A stretch of 64,000 nt of DNA. Source: Pyricularia pennisetigena. Its lineage: Eukaryota; Ascomycota; Sordariomycetes; Magnaporthales; Pyriculariaceae. Shown here piece after piece: positions 22,960-33,399 of the stretch; positions within the stretch are counted from its first letter, which is position 1, and every line of letters begins with the position of its first letter. The notes under the pieces are model-generated. The model had not been told where the DNA came from. It saw only the letters and a list, made by a program, of their open reading frames with translations, and ran no database searches. Where the stretch lies: the NCBI RefSeq assembly GCF_004337985.1, contig NC_043742.1:1102176-1166175 (forward strand), given 5' to 3'. The position numbers were made by a program, and so were the translations under genes.

Positions 22960-23960
22960 GTTTTATCATCGGCCCAAAAAAACAAAATTTTATTATACAT
23001 TCCTATTTTATTTTAAAACAGTTTCCTGTTTTAAAAGCATTGGTAAAAAGAAAATTTAAAGAAGCAATTAAACGTTCGGTCGAATAGGATAACGTAAACG
23101 AGCAGACTTTCGTTAGTTTTTAGCAATTTGTTTATAACGGGGACTATAAAATACCAAAGCAGCTCCTTCCGCCTAAATTAGGACTTATAACCAGTTATAC
23201 CAAAATAGATAGGTTTAACGTTTAATTTGGCGTATGCAGCCGACCTGAGCAGTTTAAACCTGAAATCCTGGAACCAAACCAAAAGGGGCTAATTAAGCCT
23301 TTTAAGGTTAACAGTTGGGGTTTTATCGCGTTGTCCAACAAATGTTGCAAAAAGTGCAAATGCTGCAAAAAAAAGAAATCCCATTAATAGTATAAGGATA
23401 TTGTTGTGAAAAAAGAAACACCGTATACAGGCATAAAAAAAAAAACAAACAAAGAAATGCTATGGGATAACTTTAAACGGTTATAGCGCATGGACCTTTC
23501 CGTTTTAACCAAAAAAAACACATTTAATATAGGAGGCGGGCCGGGCGTCGATACCTTTATTCACCATAGCCGAATCTATGTCCTGGCAAATTATTATGGG
23601 ATCGGTCGACTAATGGATATATTATTGCAAAAGCTCCACCAAATTTTGGTCAAATCCAACGTACCTAAAACGAATTTCAACGATATTGTGGCAATGGTAC
23701 GATTTTGTTATGCAAAATTGGTCCCGAAAGGTTAAAACGGTTGGTGGTGCATTATAATTCGTGTAACGTGGAGACCTTATGGAAAATTTCAGCTTTTTCA
23801 CATCCAGAAATAACCGTACCAAAGCTTTTAATCTATATTCGGTGGTATATAAAAGTATTATACGATTAATATGGATTTTTGAAAGAAGCGTTTGCCCCTA
23901 TAACACCCGGTATTTCGGTATTGCTGCATTCGTTAACCACAGAGTTTCCACACCTCGCGT
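22960..23960 (+). pseudogene. BTB/POZ domain gene, copy 1, RIP-broken
   Basis: On the plus strand VLKALVKRKFKEAIKRSVE near 23,040 and TFVSF-stop-QFVYNGDY near 23,108 form the BTB core (FKEa...sVe..DnvneqTF..F.qFvYnGDY). After a spacer with a Cys/Lys cluster (CCKKCKCCKKK near 23,345), the family C-terminal half follows: LWDNFKR, HHSRIYVLANYYGIGRLMD, LLQKLHQILVK and NFNDIVAMVRFCYAKLV (23,490-23,735), then VVHYNSCNVETLWKISAF. Fungal BTB proteins of this type are usually presumed to be adaptors, for example for cullin ligases; that role is only inferred. Stops fall at Trp and Gln positions. A second copy lies at 32.5-33.4 kb on the minus strand. Confidence 0.75.
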
Positions 23961-24008
23961 CCGATATTTTTCTTTATTAAAAAAATAAAATATCCGCATT
24001 TCAAATCT

Positions 24009-24651
24009 TTAAACCCGAGCCCAAACCATGCCAAAACGTTGGAAAAAACCGATTAAAAAACCTTTGGGGATAAACCCAATATAGGTGGACATCCACCAAG
24101 CCGCGAACGAATCTGCAAACCCGTCAGTTTTTGTATTATAGATTTGGTAATAAACAAAACTTACCAAAAGCAGGGCCAAACTTTCCAAACCCAAGCACCT
24201 TAATAACCCACGGAACCATATAAATTAACACCCCGACCGCAATAATAGTAACGAACCCCGCAGCGAGGTACGGATAATCCTGAGAAAATGTAAAAAAATC
24301 TATAGCGGCCTACTTAGCCCGTACAATCGCCTTATCGAACACCTGGCCCTACCGACCCTTCCCCTTTTTAACGAGCGTTTCGAGGCAGGAAAGGATGGCG
24401 CGAACGATATTTTCGGTCCAGCCCTGTGCGCCGACGGCGTTATCGAGCTAATACCGCAGGGCCGAACCGTGTTTTTCGGTAATGCAAAGGAGTTGAACGA
24501 CTTTTTGCGAAATTTTTTTGTTTAAGCGGACGGTGGGGCTGCTAAAGGTTTGATTAGCGAGGAGCTTTTCGCGGGGGTGGTGGGGTTGGTTTGGGTAGTC
24601 TGCGGGGTCGGGGCCATAAAAATGGGTTAATATAACTTTAAAATAGTCCAT
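24009..24651 (-). pseudogene. ISG12/IFI6-like membrane protein A, with intron
   Basis: The gene reads from ATG 24,651 to TAG after GMVWARV at 24,009, 197 codons after splicing. The 52-nt intron (24,113-24,164) has a perfect GTAAGT donor and a TTTGCAG acceptor. The N-terminal half is soluble and helical (KISQKVVQLLCITEKHGSAL, LDNAVGAQ, ENIVRAILSCLETLVKKGKG). A hydrophobic segment follows, YLAAGFVTIIAVGVLIYMV, then the ISG12-like block LGFGKFGPAFDSFAAWWMST and GFIPKGFLIGFFQRFGM. The exon junction falls inside that block and restores it exactly. In-frame stops at about 24,446, 24,350 and 24,310 break the gene. In animals this family sits in mitochondrial or ER membranes and affects cell death; the fungal role is unknown. 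It stands head to head with the IFI6-like gene at 25,024, and related copies are at 38.5 and 41.5 kb. Confidence 0.75.
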
Positions 24652-25023
24652 TTTAATTAATTTGGTTAGTAAATCTTATATAAAAAGGTTTGGAAATATA
24701 AAAGTTTTAATTGCAGATAATTTTTTTGGGCTTTTAATGTTTAATGGATTAGGTTTTGTCGAGAGTTTTTAAACCGAAAAACCCGGTTATATCGGAAGTT
24801 CAATTGGCCCGTGCTCCCTATTTGGACGTGCCGTTTACCCCTTATCGGTTTGCCGGCTCGAAGAATAAGGCGGCCCTATGGCGAGTGACCGCCCGTTCCA
24901 TTAGCCTATATTGGTGATTTTATAACTATTTAAATCCAATACAATTACATTCCCGCACCGTGATATATATTTATTAGGTTAAAAATTCGAATTCCAACAC
25001 TAACCAAACTGTATTTCCTCGAT
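24652..25023. promoter_or_regulatory. Shared intergenic region of an ISG12/IFI6 pair
   Basis: These 372 bases separate two divergent genes of related type, so both promoters must lie here if the original arrangement is kept. A TATATAAA-like string is at about 24,674-24,680 close to the minus-strand gene and GATATATATTTATTAG at 24,961-24,975 close to the plus-strand gene. Neither can be told from AT-rich background by eye. Confidence 0.4.
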
Positions 25024-25789
25024 ATGGCCCTCGTATCCGCAATAAAAGCTTCCAAAGTTTTTTTAAATACCGCGTTGGAGGTTTCGAAAAACGCGACCAA
25101 AAAGGTCGAAGAAATTTTTCCCGGGGCGGCAAAACAGGTTTGCATAATGGTAAATAAAGCAGCCAATGCAAATTAAAAAATGGGCGAAAAAACCGGAAAA
25201 AGAATTATTAACGCCGCAGCCCAGGCGGCCGCAAACCCTTGCAAAGCAGCTGCAATTATTGCAGGGGCAATTGGGGTCACTATAATTACCGCCCCGGTTT
25301 TAATTGCGATTTTAACGTTAAATGCTTTCGGTTTTAGCGCGTCGGGGCCTGTTGCAGGTATATTAAAGCAAATCGGGATTAGCTCTTAAAATTAAAAGGG
25401 TTAAAAAAAAAATAAAAGGGATAAAAAGCAATTAATATTTAATTTCAATTGCTAATATACAATTTTTACTTTTTTATTTTTAATATATAGGAGGTATCGC
25501 AGCCATTATACAAAATGGTATAGGTAGCGTGGTTACCCCTTCACTTTTCGCCACATTTTAAAACGCGATTATAGGAGGTTATGGAATTGCGACTGTATTC
25601 GGAGCAGTGCAAGCTGGAGGGGGATTTATGGCTGGATCGGCTGGAACGGTGCTATGGATAAAATCGAAACAGGTAAAGAAAGACGATAGTAACGGTGGGA
25701 CGGCGGTCGCGACGAATGCCAACGCTAAAGCGGCGATACCTAATATTTCCGAAAGCGGGTACAAAGGTGATAATACTAATAGTAATTAA
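25024..25789 (+). pseudogene. IFI6/ISG12-like protein B, two stop codons
   Basis: Exon 1 runs from ATG 25,024 to 25,357, a 133-nt intron follows (25,358-25,490, GTATAT donor, GCTAATA branch-like site at 25,451, ATATAG acceptor), and exon 2 ends at 25,789. The N-terminus is helical and basic (KASKVFLNTALEVSKNATKK). Next comes a hydrophobic alanine-rich segment, AAAIIAGAIGVTIITAPVLI. The ISG12 block is built across the splice: LNAFGFSASGPVAG-GIAAII, then GSVVTPSLFATF and GGYGIATVFGAVQAGGG. The tail is hydrophilic. TAA at 25,174-25,176 and 25,559-25,561 stand where CAA would fit, both RIP-type. The splice and the family block agree, which makes the call firm. It pairs divergently with gene A; an N-terminal fragment of a relative is at 41.0 kb. 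Confidence 0.8.
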
Positions 25790-26395
25790 CCGTTAATTAT
25801 GCTGTATGGGTATTTGGGACGGCTGGAATGCCTAATCGGGGTTGCTGTGCCCGGTTTGCGGTTAATAATATTTGGAAGTTTTGCTATTAAAAGCCGTTCA
25901 AATTTTGGGTTAGTGATAAAGTTCGGGATTTCACATTACCCGCTGTATTAACGTAAAATATATGTCGTCTTTAATACTGGGTTAAAAATATTAAAAGTCT
26001 TTATTTCCGCACGTTTATAAAAAAGGTTAAAAAGGCGGTGGTTCGCTGTAGTAATTTTGTTATGGTTATTTCCTTTTATGCCCACCTACCCCAAATGCGG
26101 GGTTATTTACGTCCCTTTTCACAATATATTTGCGACGCAACGCTGGATTTGATAATGGCGCCCGAATTCTGCCTTTTTTTCCGGAAAATTAAAAAGCATT
26201 TAAATCACCAGGGAACCAATAATTCGTATCAAACCAGGAAGATAATTTTGGCCACCCGTTGCGTGGGATTTTCGCAAAAGATTTTTATTTATCGCCCAAA
26301 TATAATAAAAAACAGGGGTGCATTCCAAAATAGCATAGGCAACGGAAAATTGCAACCCAATCCGTTCAATTTTATCGGGGAAATAAGCTAGTTAC
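25790..26395. other. Unassigned; overlaps 3' side of BAH gene
   Basis: A 117-codon plus-strand frame at 26,038-26,391 has no motif. The minus strand may hold further exons of the BAH gene that starts at 28,849, but I could not follow them past about 26,400. Confidence 0.3.
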
Positions 26396-26904
26396 ATTTC
26401 ATTAATTACCAACGAAATATGCCGGCTGCAATGCAATATAAATAACGGTCCTGTAATCCCCATATATAAACGTCGAAAATCGTCTGCCATCTTCCATTTT
26501 CTAATGCAGCCCCTGCCGCATCGCCCCGGCGTATACGTGGTGCTTATTAACGGCTCGGATCTTGAAAATCTTCGCAACCCAGTGCTCCTCCATACCGCAA
26601 CCGGGAATTGCAACAGGATGCTTGCTTTTAATTCCATTTTTGCGCTCCACGGAGGACTCGTTGGCGATAAATACGAAATCTTCACTGGAATATTTAATAC
26701 CGTTTATTTTATTATAAAAACACGGTTAAACGTGGAAAAAAAGGCGAAAAAAAGGGTAGCAAGCTGGGCTTACAAATAAAACTATTATACCGCGTCATTT
26801 CGATCCATTTCCCGGCAGGCTCCACGGCGTAATTGACACCCATCGTTTCGTGGCCTTTGAACTTGCCCGTCGGCGCGAACGGCGACAGCCGCTTCGGGGG
26901 TTTG

Positions 26905-26913
26905 GGTCCCTTG
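26905..26913. repeat. Left 9-bp target duplication (GGTCCCTTG)
   Basis: GGTCCCTTG precedes the element start TAGTCTCAGGG and is repeated exactly at 28,755-28,763 after its end CTGAGACTA. Nine base pairs is the duplication length typical of Mutator-like elements. Confidence 0.85.
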
Positions 26914-28754
26914 TAGTCTCAGGGCTCATCCCTGAAGCCCAGAGCTCCACAATTGAGCGTGGCTCAATTGCGGCTTTGCAATGTACCTGTGGGTCCATCC
27001 AAAGAACGCTCTGGTTCAGGTCTGAGGACAACTTGTCGATTTTCGCCGTTCATGGCGGTATTTTTGGCCTTTTTTTAACCGAAACTCCTTTATTATTCCA
27101 CAACCATGCATAATATTGAAAAAATAAAATATCGTTGAAAATAGCGTTTAATACCGCTATTAGCAGCGATTCGGTTGATTTTTTTATCTATTATAATAGC
27201 GGAATTGGATACCACCTGCCTTTAATCCGTTTATGGCGGTACTGTTTTTTCGATTTTTTTTTCGATTTTCGATTTTTTTTAATATTATTTTTAATTTTTG
27301 ACCAAATTTTATACTTTTTGCACGTGGAGGGTCGTATATATGGATATATTGTTATAAGAAATTTTGGTGCTTTTATCGGATTATATAAGCAGTTAAATAA
27401 GCGGATAGGCAAAGTATATACTTTTTTATATATAATTTACAATCGAAACTCGTTTATATTTTTACCAGTTTTAACGATAATGAAACCAAAACTTCAGAAA
27501 TTTAATTACGTATATAGGCAAACGTCCAAGTCCAATCGTACTTATATTATCGGCTTTGAAAACTGTTTAATAAAAACAAATGGTAAATGTGTATTTTATA
27601 AATTTTTTTGCTTTATTTAATTAAATTTATATTATTTTTGTTTTGCAGCAGAATCTTGTGGTTTCTGCACGTGGGGGGTGGCATGTATATACTTAATATA
27701 ATATCACATTTTTGTACGTATACTTCGTTATATAAGCCCTTAAATATGCGGATAGGTAAGGTATATCCAATTTTATATATATTTTAACATCGAAATGCTT
27801 TTACATTTTTACCAATTCTAACATTAATAAAACCAAAATTTGAAAGAGTGGATTATATATATAAATAAACGTTAACGTAAAACCCGATTTGCAATACCGG
27901 CCCTTTTTATGTTATTATATAAAAAAATGCCAAATTTATGTTTTTTTTGTATTTTTTGCTTTATTTAGTTGAATAAAATTTATAAAAAAAAACTTTATAT
28001 AAAATCTATTAGCAAGTTGATTAAAAAATATATTAACTGAAAATATTTTCATTTTACCAATATTTGCGTAAATTATTTAATTTCTTAACAAATTGTTAAT
28101 TTATATAAAAATATTAATAAAACTTTTGTTTCAATCTATAATTGCATGCATTTTGCAGTATTAGGTTTACTATGGTATAAAAACTGTAAATTAAATTAAA
28201 ATAATTATTACATACCATTATTTAAAACAAGAATTAAATATAATAAAAAATTACAGATTTTATTTAATATTTTAATATCTTTCCAAATAAAGTAGCTATA
28301 AAGACGCGGCCGGCATTCAAATACTCAGCAAACTCCAATAAATTCAACGCAAATTACTATATATTTTTATAATTTTTATTTATTTTTTTATACGAACATT
28401 TAATTGCATACTATGGGTACACTATTTTTTTTACCATTATAATGCGAATATATTGCATTTACCCGCTATAAACGGCAGAATACCACAAATTATCCTTATA
28501 TTAATAAAATAATCATAAGCGATATCGTAATATTAAATATATTATTAAAAATACCGTTATAAACGGCGAAATGCGACAAATTATCGTTGGTGGTACCGCT
28601 ATAAACGGCGAAATGCGACAAAATGTCCTTAAACTAGAACGAGCGCGATCTTTTCGGCCAATGTAATTGGTCGAAAAACCATGTGGCTGAAAGGTATATG
28701 GAGCGATCGGTCCCCACTGCGAAGCAGGGGGGTCTAGTCTGAGCACTGAGACTA
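26914..28754 (+). mobile_element. 1,841-bp TIR element, MULE-like, copy 1
   Basis: It starts TAGTCTCAGGGCTCA and its other end, read inverted, is TAGTCTCAGTGCTCA, a 15-bp terminal repeat with one mismatch. It is flanked by GGTCCCTTG. The inside is AT-rich without a transposase. The longest frame (27,135-27,620) is Phe/Ile-rich and looks non-coding, although its counterpart in copy 2 stays open. Two diverged tandem segments, at about 27,320-27,560 and 27,665-27,880, share the order CACGTGG..GG, TATATAAGC, GCGGATAGG, TTTTTACCA. Most likely a non-autonomous Mutator-like element, judged from TSD length only. It interrupts the BAH gene. Confidence 0.8.
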
Positions 28755-28763
28755 GGTCCCTTG
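28755..28763. repeat. Right 9-bp target duplication (GGTCCCTTG)
   Basis: Exact repeat of 26,905-26,913. Deleting the element plus one copy restores the BAH reading frame. Confidence 0.85.
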
Positions 28764-28849
28764 TCGTTGGAGTAAACGATCTTGGCGTCGAAAGGGCAGT
28801 GGGCACGCGAGTCGTCGGCGTCGTCGCCACGCGAGCGTTTGGTGGACAA

Positions 28850-29555
28850 TATGTTTATAACTAAATGGAGGTACGGATTATATATTTAGTCGGCTTTATT
28901 CCTAACGCGCGGCGATATTGGGAGCGAGTAAGTCGATAATTTTAGGGTGGGTTACACGTTAGGCGTGTGTTAAATGGCGCCCTCGACGTGTTCCAAATTA
29001 TAAAAGAAAAATCCAGTTAAACGTGGTTCGTTATCAATTCGGGGTTTGTTTGGGTGGGGGCGTCGAATGGATAAAAACCACCCAGTAACGGGGTTAATGC
29101 ACCCTGGTAAAAGGTAGAACCAGATCTATAAGGTTAAAAAAAGCACATTTCGTACCAAAAAATAAACCGCGAAAAGAGGAGATACTAAACGCCTAATATA
29201 AAATTGTAAATACAAATCGTGAAATGGCGTTGTTTTTATTGGATAGGGAAATGTTTTGCAGTTGAAATCGAATATTTCGGGGTTTAATAATATTTGCCAA
29301 ATAATTTTCGAAAGGCCCGGGGAAAAGCATTAACGTGGATGTACAGTACCCTGGATATTTTTATCCCGGGACCATATTTTTATTGCAACACGCTTTTTTC
29401 CATTATTAACAATGGAATCTTTAAATCGAGAATCAAATATTATTTTTGTGCTAATTGACCTTATTAGCCAGTTTACCATTCCTCGAAGCATTTTTTCAAC
29501 TAATCGTGCATTAATTATAATTTAATTTTTGCTACGTGATAATTTGCGTGGCATT
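28850..29555. other. Spacer between BAH and C48 genes
   Basis: No frame or motif is visible. It includes the sequence upstream of the BAH first exon and the 3' side of the C48 gene. A GGCGTGTGTTAAATGGCGCC stretch near 28,961 is GC-richer, with no assigned meaning. Confidence 0.3.
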
Positions 29556-29559
29556 TGGT

Positions 29560-30430
29560 AACATGTCCTGGCTTTTAAAATCTTTAGAGTTTGGTTGTCG
29601 GCTGTAAAAATATATCGAAATTAAAACCATATAGTTTAAAATAAAGGTTTTTTAAATCCAATACACGAATATGTATATATTTTTCCGCAACCTGAAACTT
29701 AAGATTTTTAACGACGGATATTGCAGTGGGAAGGTCGTTGAAAAAGGATTTTTAAACAGTTTTCCTTGCCAAATAGTCCTGTAGCATTTGGATAAACGTA
29801 TTAACTGCGTCGATCGGAGGGAATTCCGACAACGAACTACGATAAAACTCGGGTAACCCTTGGAACCTAGGTAATGAAAACTTTTCCCCCAAAGCGATTG
29901 TTAATAGCAACCGACGCTATAAATTATAATTTAAAGAAAATAGCATTTTATAACCAACCGCGTGAAAAACCGCTGCAACGAAGACGGAAACTCCACAATT
30001 GTAATTAAATTATTATTACGGGCATATTTCCCACTTTATCGCCCAATTGGATGCAGTAAAGGAGGTAAAAGATTCGAACACTGGTATATCGCCACCCATT
30101 ATTCGTTTAACGTTAAACAAAACCTGTTTAATTGCTGCTTTGTTTAACTTTTTTAACCGACGAAAATCCCAGATAAAAACTTCGCGGGGATTAACCGAAA
30201 TTTTGGCCAAAACCCAATGGCTGTTAAAACAAACGACTACTATGGCGCTATTAGCTATAACCAGGTTGCGAATATCTTCCAATAACGAGCTATTGGAACC
30301 GGGATCGATGGATTTGAAAGTCGCAACACCGAAAATAAGGGTAACAAATTTAATAAACGCATTCACGACATTACCAGTAAACCATGCCTACCTCCCAGAA
30401 ACGCCGGGTTGCAATTGCCGAAAATCACAA
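29560..30430 (-). pseudogene. Ulp1/C48-type cysteine peptidase gene, broken
   Basis: The minus strand reads WFTGNVVNAFIKFVTLIFGV near 30,375, LLEDIRNLVIANSAIVVVCF, then SHWVLAKI with the catalytic His at 30,217-30,219 and EVFIWDF with the following Asp. After a short run of stops comes NYNCGVSVFVAAVFHAVGY with the catalytic Cys at 29,995-29,997. The frame then continues LPRFQGLPEFYRSSLSEF, FIQMLQDYLARKT and VLDLKNLYFKLYGF to about 29,560. His, Asp and Cys of the C48 triad are all present, and HW and CG are the family hallmarks. C48 peptidases process or remove SUMO-like modifiers and also occur in transposons; which applies here is open. Three stops in a row just before the Cys block (30,005-30,013) kill the gene. 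Upstream exons beyond 30,430 were not resolved. Confidence 0.72.
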
Positions 30431-31415
30431 TCGGAAAGGCCACCTAGGATTTTATGGGACGGAAATTAATTCGGGGCTCGAAATGAAACTGGGTATTAAG
30501 TTTGGACTGGAAATTCGGCTTAATTTGTGGTTTAAACTGCTTATTTTTTGGGGCGGCCACGCCTTTACGATCCGTTATATCCTGCGGGTTTTTCGGTGTT
30601 TACCGCCTAACGTCGTTTGGACTTATTTAACTGGGCGGATACGGACAATTTGCGTTTAACAAGCGCTAATAAATCCTTCGTATTACGGCTGTCATTTTCC
30701 CAAATTGCGATAATTATAGCCGGAATAGATGGTTTGGAAACGTGGGAATCGTGGGCTGGGATAAAGCTGGCGGGTGCGATGGTTCGCTGTTATCGTCCGT
30801 GGTATATATGGTACCATTTTTATTACCAGCAGGAAATAAAAGCTAAGGTTCGGCGGTCCTGGGCCCATCTACGGCCGCAATCGCGTCGATCTCGTCGGTC
30901 GTCTCGATTAATTATAATATCCGTTCGGGGGGTATAAATATAATCTCGAAATCTAACACCAACGAAAAAAAAATTAATCGTAACTCTCGTTGTATCATTT
31001 AACGAAATTTGTCTAATTACCTTTGGGAGATATATCCTGGGGCTTGGGTTTTTGGCCCGCGCCTACGAACATATTGGGTAAATGGGGATTAAATTTGAGG
31101 ATGCTTGGGCACCTCGCGCCATTTTTGGCTTTTCCATTTCACGGGTTTTTCTTATTAATCGATGGCATTTTTAACCCAAATCCGGTGGCTGCACGGCTAA
31201 TTAGTCGGACAAATAATATTCCGTCCGGTTTTATAATTCAATCATTATTTCTAATATCCTAACGAAAAATGGTTCGCCAATTACATTAAAGCGGCCAGGA
31301 ACCCAACGGCGGCGGTAAATAAACCATAACCCGCAAACGTCCGCACCAGGCGTCCGTTTAAGCAGAAATGGCCACCCAACCGGTAGGTATATAAATTAAA
31401 TTTAGTTCAAATCTT
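30431..31415. other. Unassigned region upstream of C48 remnant
   Basis: Overlapping frames on the plus strand (30,384, 30,617 and 31,023) have no motif and are probably shadows. The minus strand is rich in Pro, Ser, Arg and Lys codons, as in the disordered N-terminus expected of a C48-containing protein, but stops prevent a model. A minus-strand Gly/Ala/Leu-rich piece, TFAGYGLFTAAVGFLAALM, lies near 31,340-31,285. Confidence 0.3.
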
Positions 31416-31865
31416 TTAATTACTAATTTTTGCTTTTTTTAAACAGGTTTTGCTCGAACCTTTCCTCGACTTTATTTTACCCTCCGTGGCCGTTAACCAA
31501 TCCCCGACACGGACGAAATAGTTAATAACGTCGGGATAGTTTCCCCTAATTGCAAATTTAATGCGTAAATCGCCATTGGAGCTAAAAACGTTTAACCTTC
31601 CCGGTATATACGACGAAAAAAACTGTAGGATAGCAATATTGCCCGTATAAATAGCGCGGTTATACGGAAAGTCGTTATAAAACGTATAATGACCTGGATA
31701 TGGTATTTGGAAAACTATTTAATAATTTATTTGCGAATTGTTACAAAAACATGTGTTTACTGCTAAATTGGAAAATAACGAAATTTGGTTAAACTAAATC
31801 GCGAAAAAGACCTTACCACGCTGCGATATTGTAATGCAAACCACCCATATGGTATTTTTAGGCAT
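31416..31865 (-). pseudogene. Unassigned 149-residue protein, two stops
   Basis: From ATG 31,865 to TAA 31,416-31,418 a single frame of 150 codons is interrupted by only two stops, after FFAI and after SQINY. It is otherwise of even, protein-like composition: MPKNTIWVVCITISQRGKVF, FNQISLFSNLAVN, IPYPGHYTFYNDFPYNRAIY, SYIPGRLNVFSSNGDLRIKF, FVRVGDWLTATEGKI. The aromatic and Gly pattern suggests a beta-rich domain. No signal peptide or membrane segment is present. I do not recognise the family. The clean frame between strongly RIPed neighbours argues that it was a real gene. Confidence 0.5.
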
Positions 31866-31869
31866 TTAT

Positions 31870-32485
31870 TCTGGCAAATTTAGGTATTTATGCGTTTAAA
31901 TACGTAACCAGCTATCGAAGTTTTTAACTGAGGTTTTTTTGGCAAATCCTGTAAATTATGTTTACCAATATTAACCCGATACAGCAATTTATCGAAAGGT
32001 CGCATATAATTCCAGTTTAGCGTAATTAATTAAAAAGTGCAATTTTATATTACGACTAAAGGGTTGGGCCAGTACCAGGAAGAGCAGGTGGGGTTACACC
32101 CTTCCTAACGACATTCGCCCAGGAAAAAATACCGACTGGCAGAATAAAGATAATATAAGAAAAGTTACGCGACCCCACGTAATTGTTAAGGAGAATGATT
32201 TTGGTAGTTTGTGGATTTTAAGTTGAGAATTACAGATTAAATAGATTATACAGATTAAAGGAGATCACATTTAGGAAATAATTTATATAAAAATATATTT
32301 ATTGCCATGTAGATAAAATCATTTAAAAATTGCTCAGCAGCAATCAATTTATTATTTACCCAGGAATCGATTATAATTTCACCCCAGTTATTGAGAATCC
32401 CCCGTTACCCAGACAGACGGTTAATTGCTTTAACCCACTGTATTTTACCATAAAAACAGGTTACCCGATACCTTAATCGTAACAT
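31870..32485. other. Spacer, nothing recognised
   Basis: AT-rich DNA with short frames only. It separates the 149-residue frame from the end of BTB copy 2. Confidence 0.3.
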
Positions 32486-32489
32486 TCTA

Positions 32490-33390
32490 TTAATTTAATT
32501 TTAATAATATAAACCCCATAAATACCCTTGCCAAACCGCCATATTCCTCCGTAAGCTCCTAAAATTCCTTAATTTTCCACAAGCTTTCCACGTTACAGGA
32601 AGTATAATGGATTACTATTTGTCTCAATTTTTCGGGAACCAATTTTCTATAATAAAATCGTACCAGTGCCACGATATCGTTAAAATTATTTTTAAATATT
32701 TTGGATTTAACCAAAATTTGGTGGAGCTTTTGCAGTAATACGTCCATTAGTCGAATAATTTTATAACGATTTGCTAAAATATATATTTGGTAATGGTAAA
32801 TGAATATATCCGCGTCCGGCCCGCCTTCTGTATTAAATGTGCCGTTTTTGGTGAAGCCGGAAAGGTCCATACGCCATGACCGTTCAAAGTCATCCCATAG
32901 AATTTCTTTGTTTGTTTTTCTCTTTATGGCCGTATATGCAGTAACAGTATTTTCACCCCATTTATATACGTTTTTGTTTGCAGTATTTGCACTTTTTGCA
33001 ACATTTTTTGGCTGACGCGAGAGAGCCCCAACTGTCGACCCCAAAAGGTTCGACTAACCTTTTTTCGCCTGGGTCCAAAATTTCAGGTTAAAACTGCTCG
33101 ATTTGGGTATATTTACCAAATTAAGCTTCAAACGCGTTTACTTTTATGGGACTGGTGGAAATTTTTAATGCAGGCGAAACGAACTGTTTTGGAATATTAT
33201 AATTTCCGCTGTAAATAAAATACCAAAAATTAACGAAAGTTAGTTCGTTAACGTTATTTTATTCGACCGATTGTTTAATTGCTTCCTTAAATCCCCTTTT
33301 TACCAATGCTTTTAAAACAGCAGATTGGTGAGCGATAAGGTAGGAATATATAATAAATTTTCGTTTCGCCGGGCCAACGATAAAGCGGCA
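32490..33390 (-). pseudogene. BTB/POZ domain gene, copy 2
   Basis: The minus strand reads IPCRFIVGPAKRKFIIYSYL, VLKALVKRGFKEAIKQSVE and TFVNFWYFIYSGNYNIPKQ, the BTB core. A Cys/Lys cluster (KCCKKCKYCKQK) follows. A longer open frame from 33,044 then contains KTNKEILWDDFERSWRMDL, FIYHYQIYILANRYKIIRLM, LLQKLHQILVK, NFNDIVALVRFYYRKLV and VIHYTSCNVESLWKIKEF, ending at TAA 32,490 after one more internal stop. It aligns along its length with copy 1 at 23 kb but keeps residues that copy 1 lost (ERSW against a stop). The switch of frame between the BTB core and the C-terminal half occurs at the same place in both copies, so an intron is likely there. Confidence 0.78.
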
Positions 33391-33399
33391 TGGAATAAA

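Larger units (their letters stand above)
26400..28849 (-). pseudogene. BAH-domain protein gene split by TIR element
   Basis: The minus-strand frame opens near 28,849 (STKRSRGDDADD, HCPFDAKIVYSNDKGP). It is cut at 28,763 by a 1.84-kb element and resumes at 26,904 in the same frame with PKPPKRLSPFAPTGKFKGHE, VNYAVEPAGKWIEMTRYNSF. A GTAAGC donor sits at 26,773 but no intact AG acceptor is seen. The next exon, from 26,701, gives GIKYSSEDFVFIANESSVER and EEHWVAKIFKIRAVNKHHVY, the start of a BAH fold of the ascomycete type. Beyond about 26,510 the frame is lost. BAH modules bind chromatin proteins; that role is inferred. The N-terminal exon is almost free of RIP-type stops, unlike its neighbours. 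No ATG opens the first exon; TTG stands where a start would be expected. Confidence 0.72.

Noticed and set aside
27135..27620. 161-codon open frame as a transposase gene
   Set aside because: The product is a low-complexity Phe/Ile/Lys string from AT-rich repeats with no DDE or HTH motif. The related frame in copy 2 simply reflects sequence identity.
31285..31345. ISG12-like block TFAGYGLFTAAVGFLAALM on the minus strand
   Set aside because: The Gly/Ala pattern is suggestive, but the defining GPxAG motif and flanking helices are missing, so it was not called a family member.
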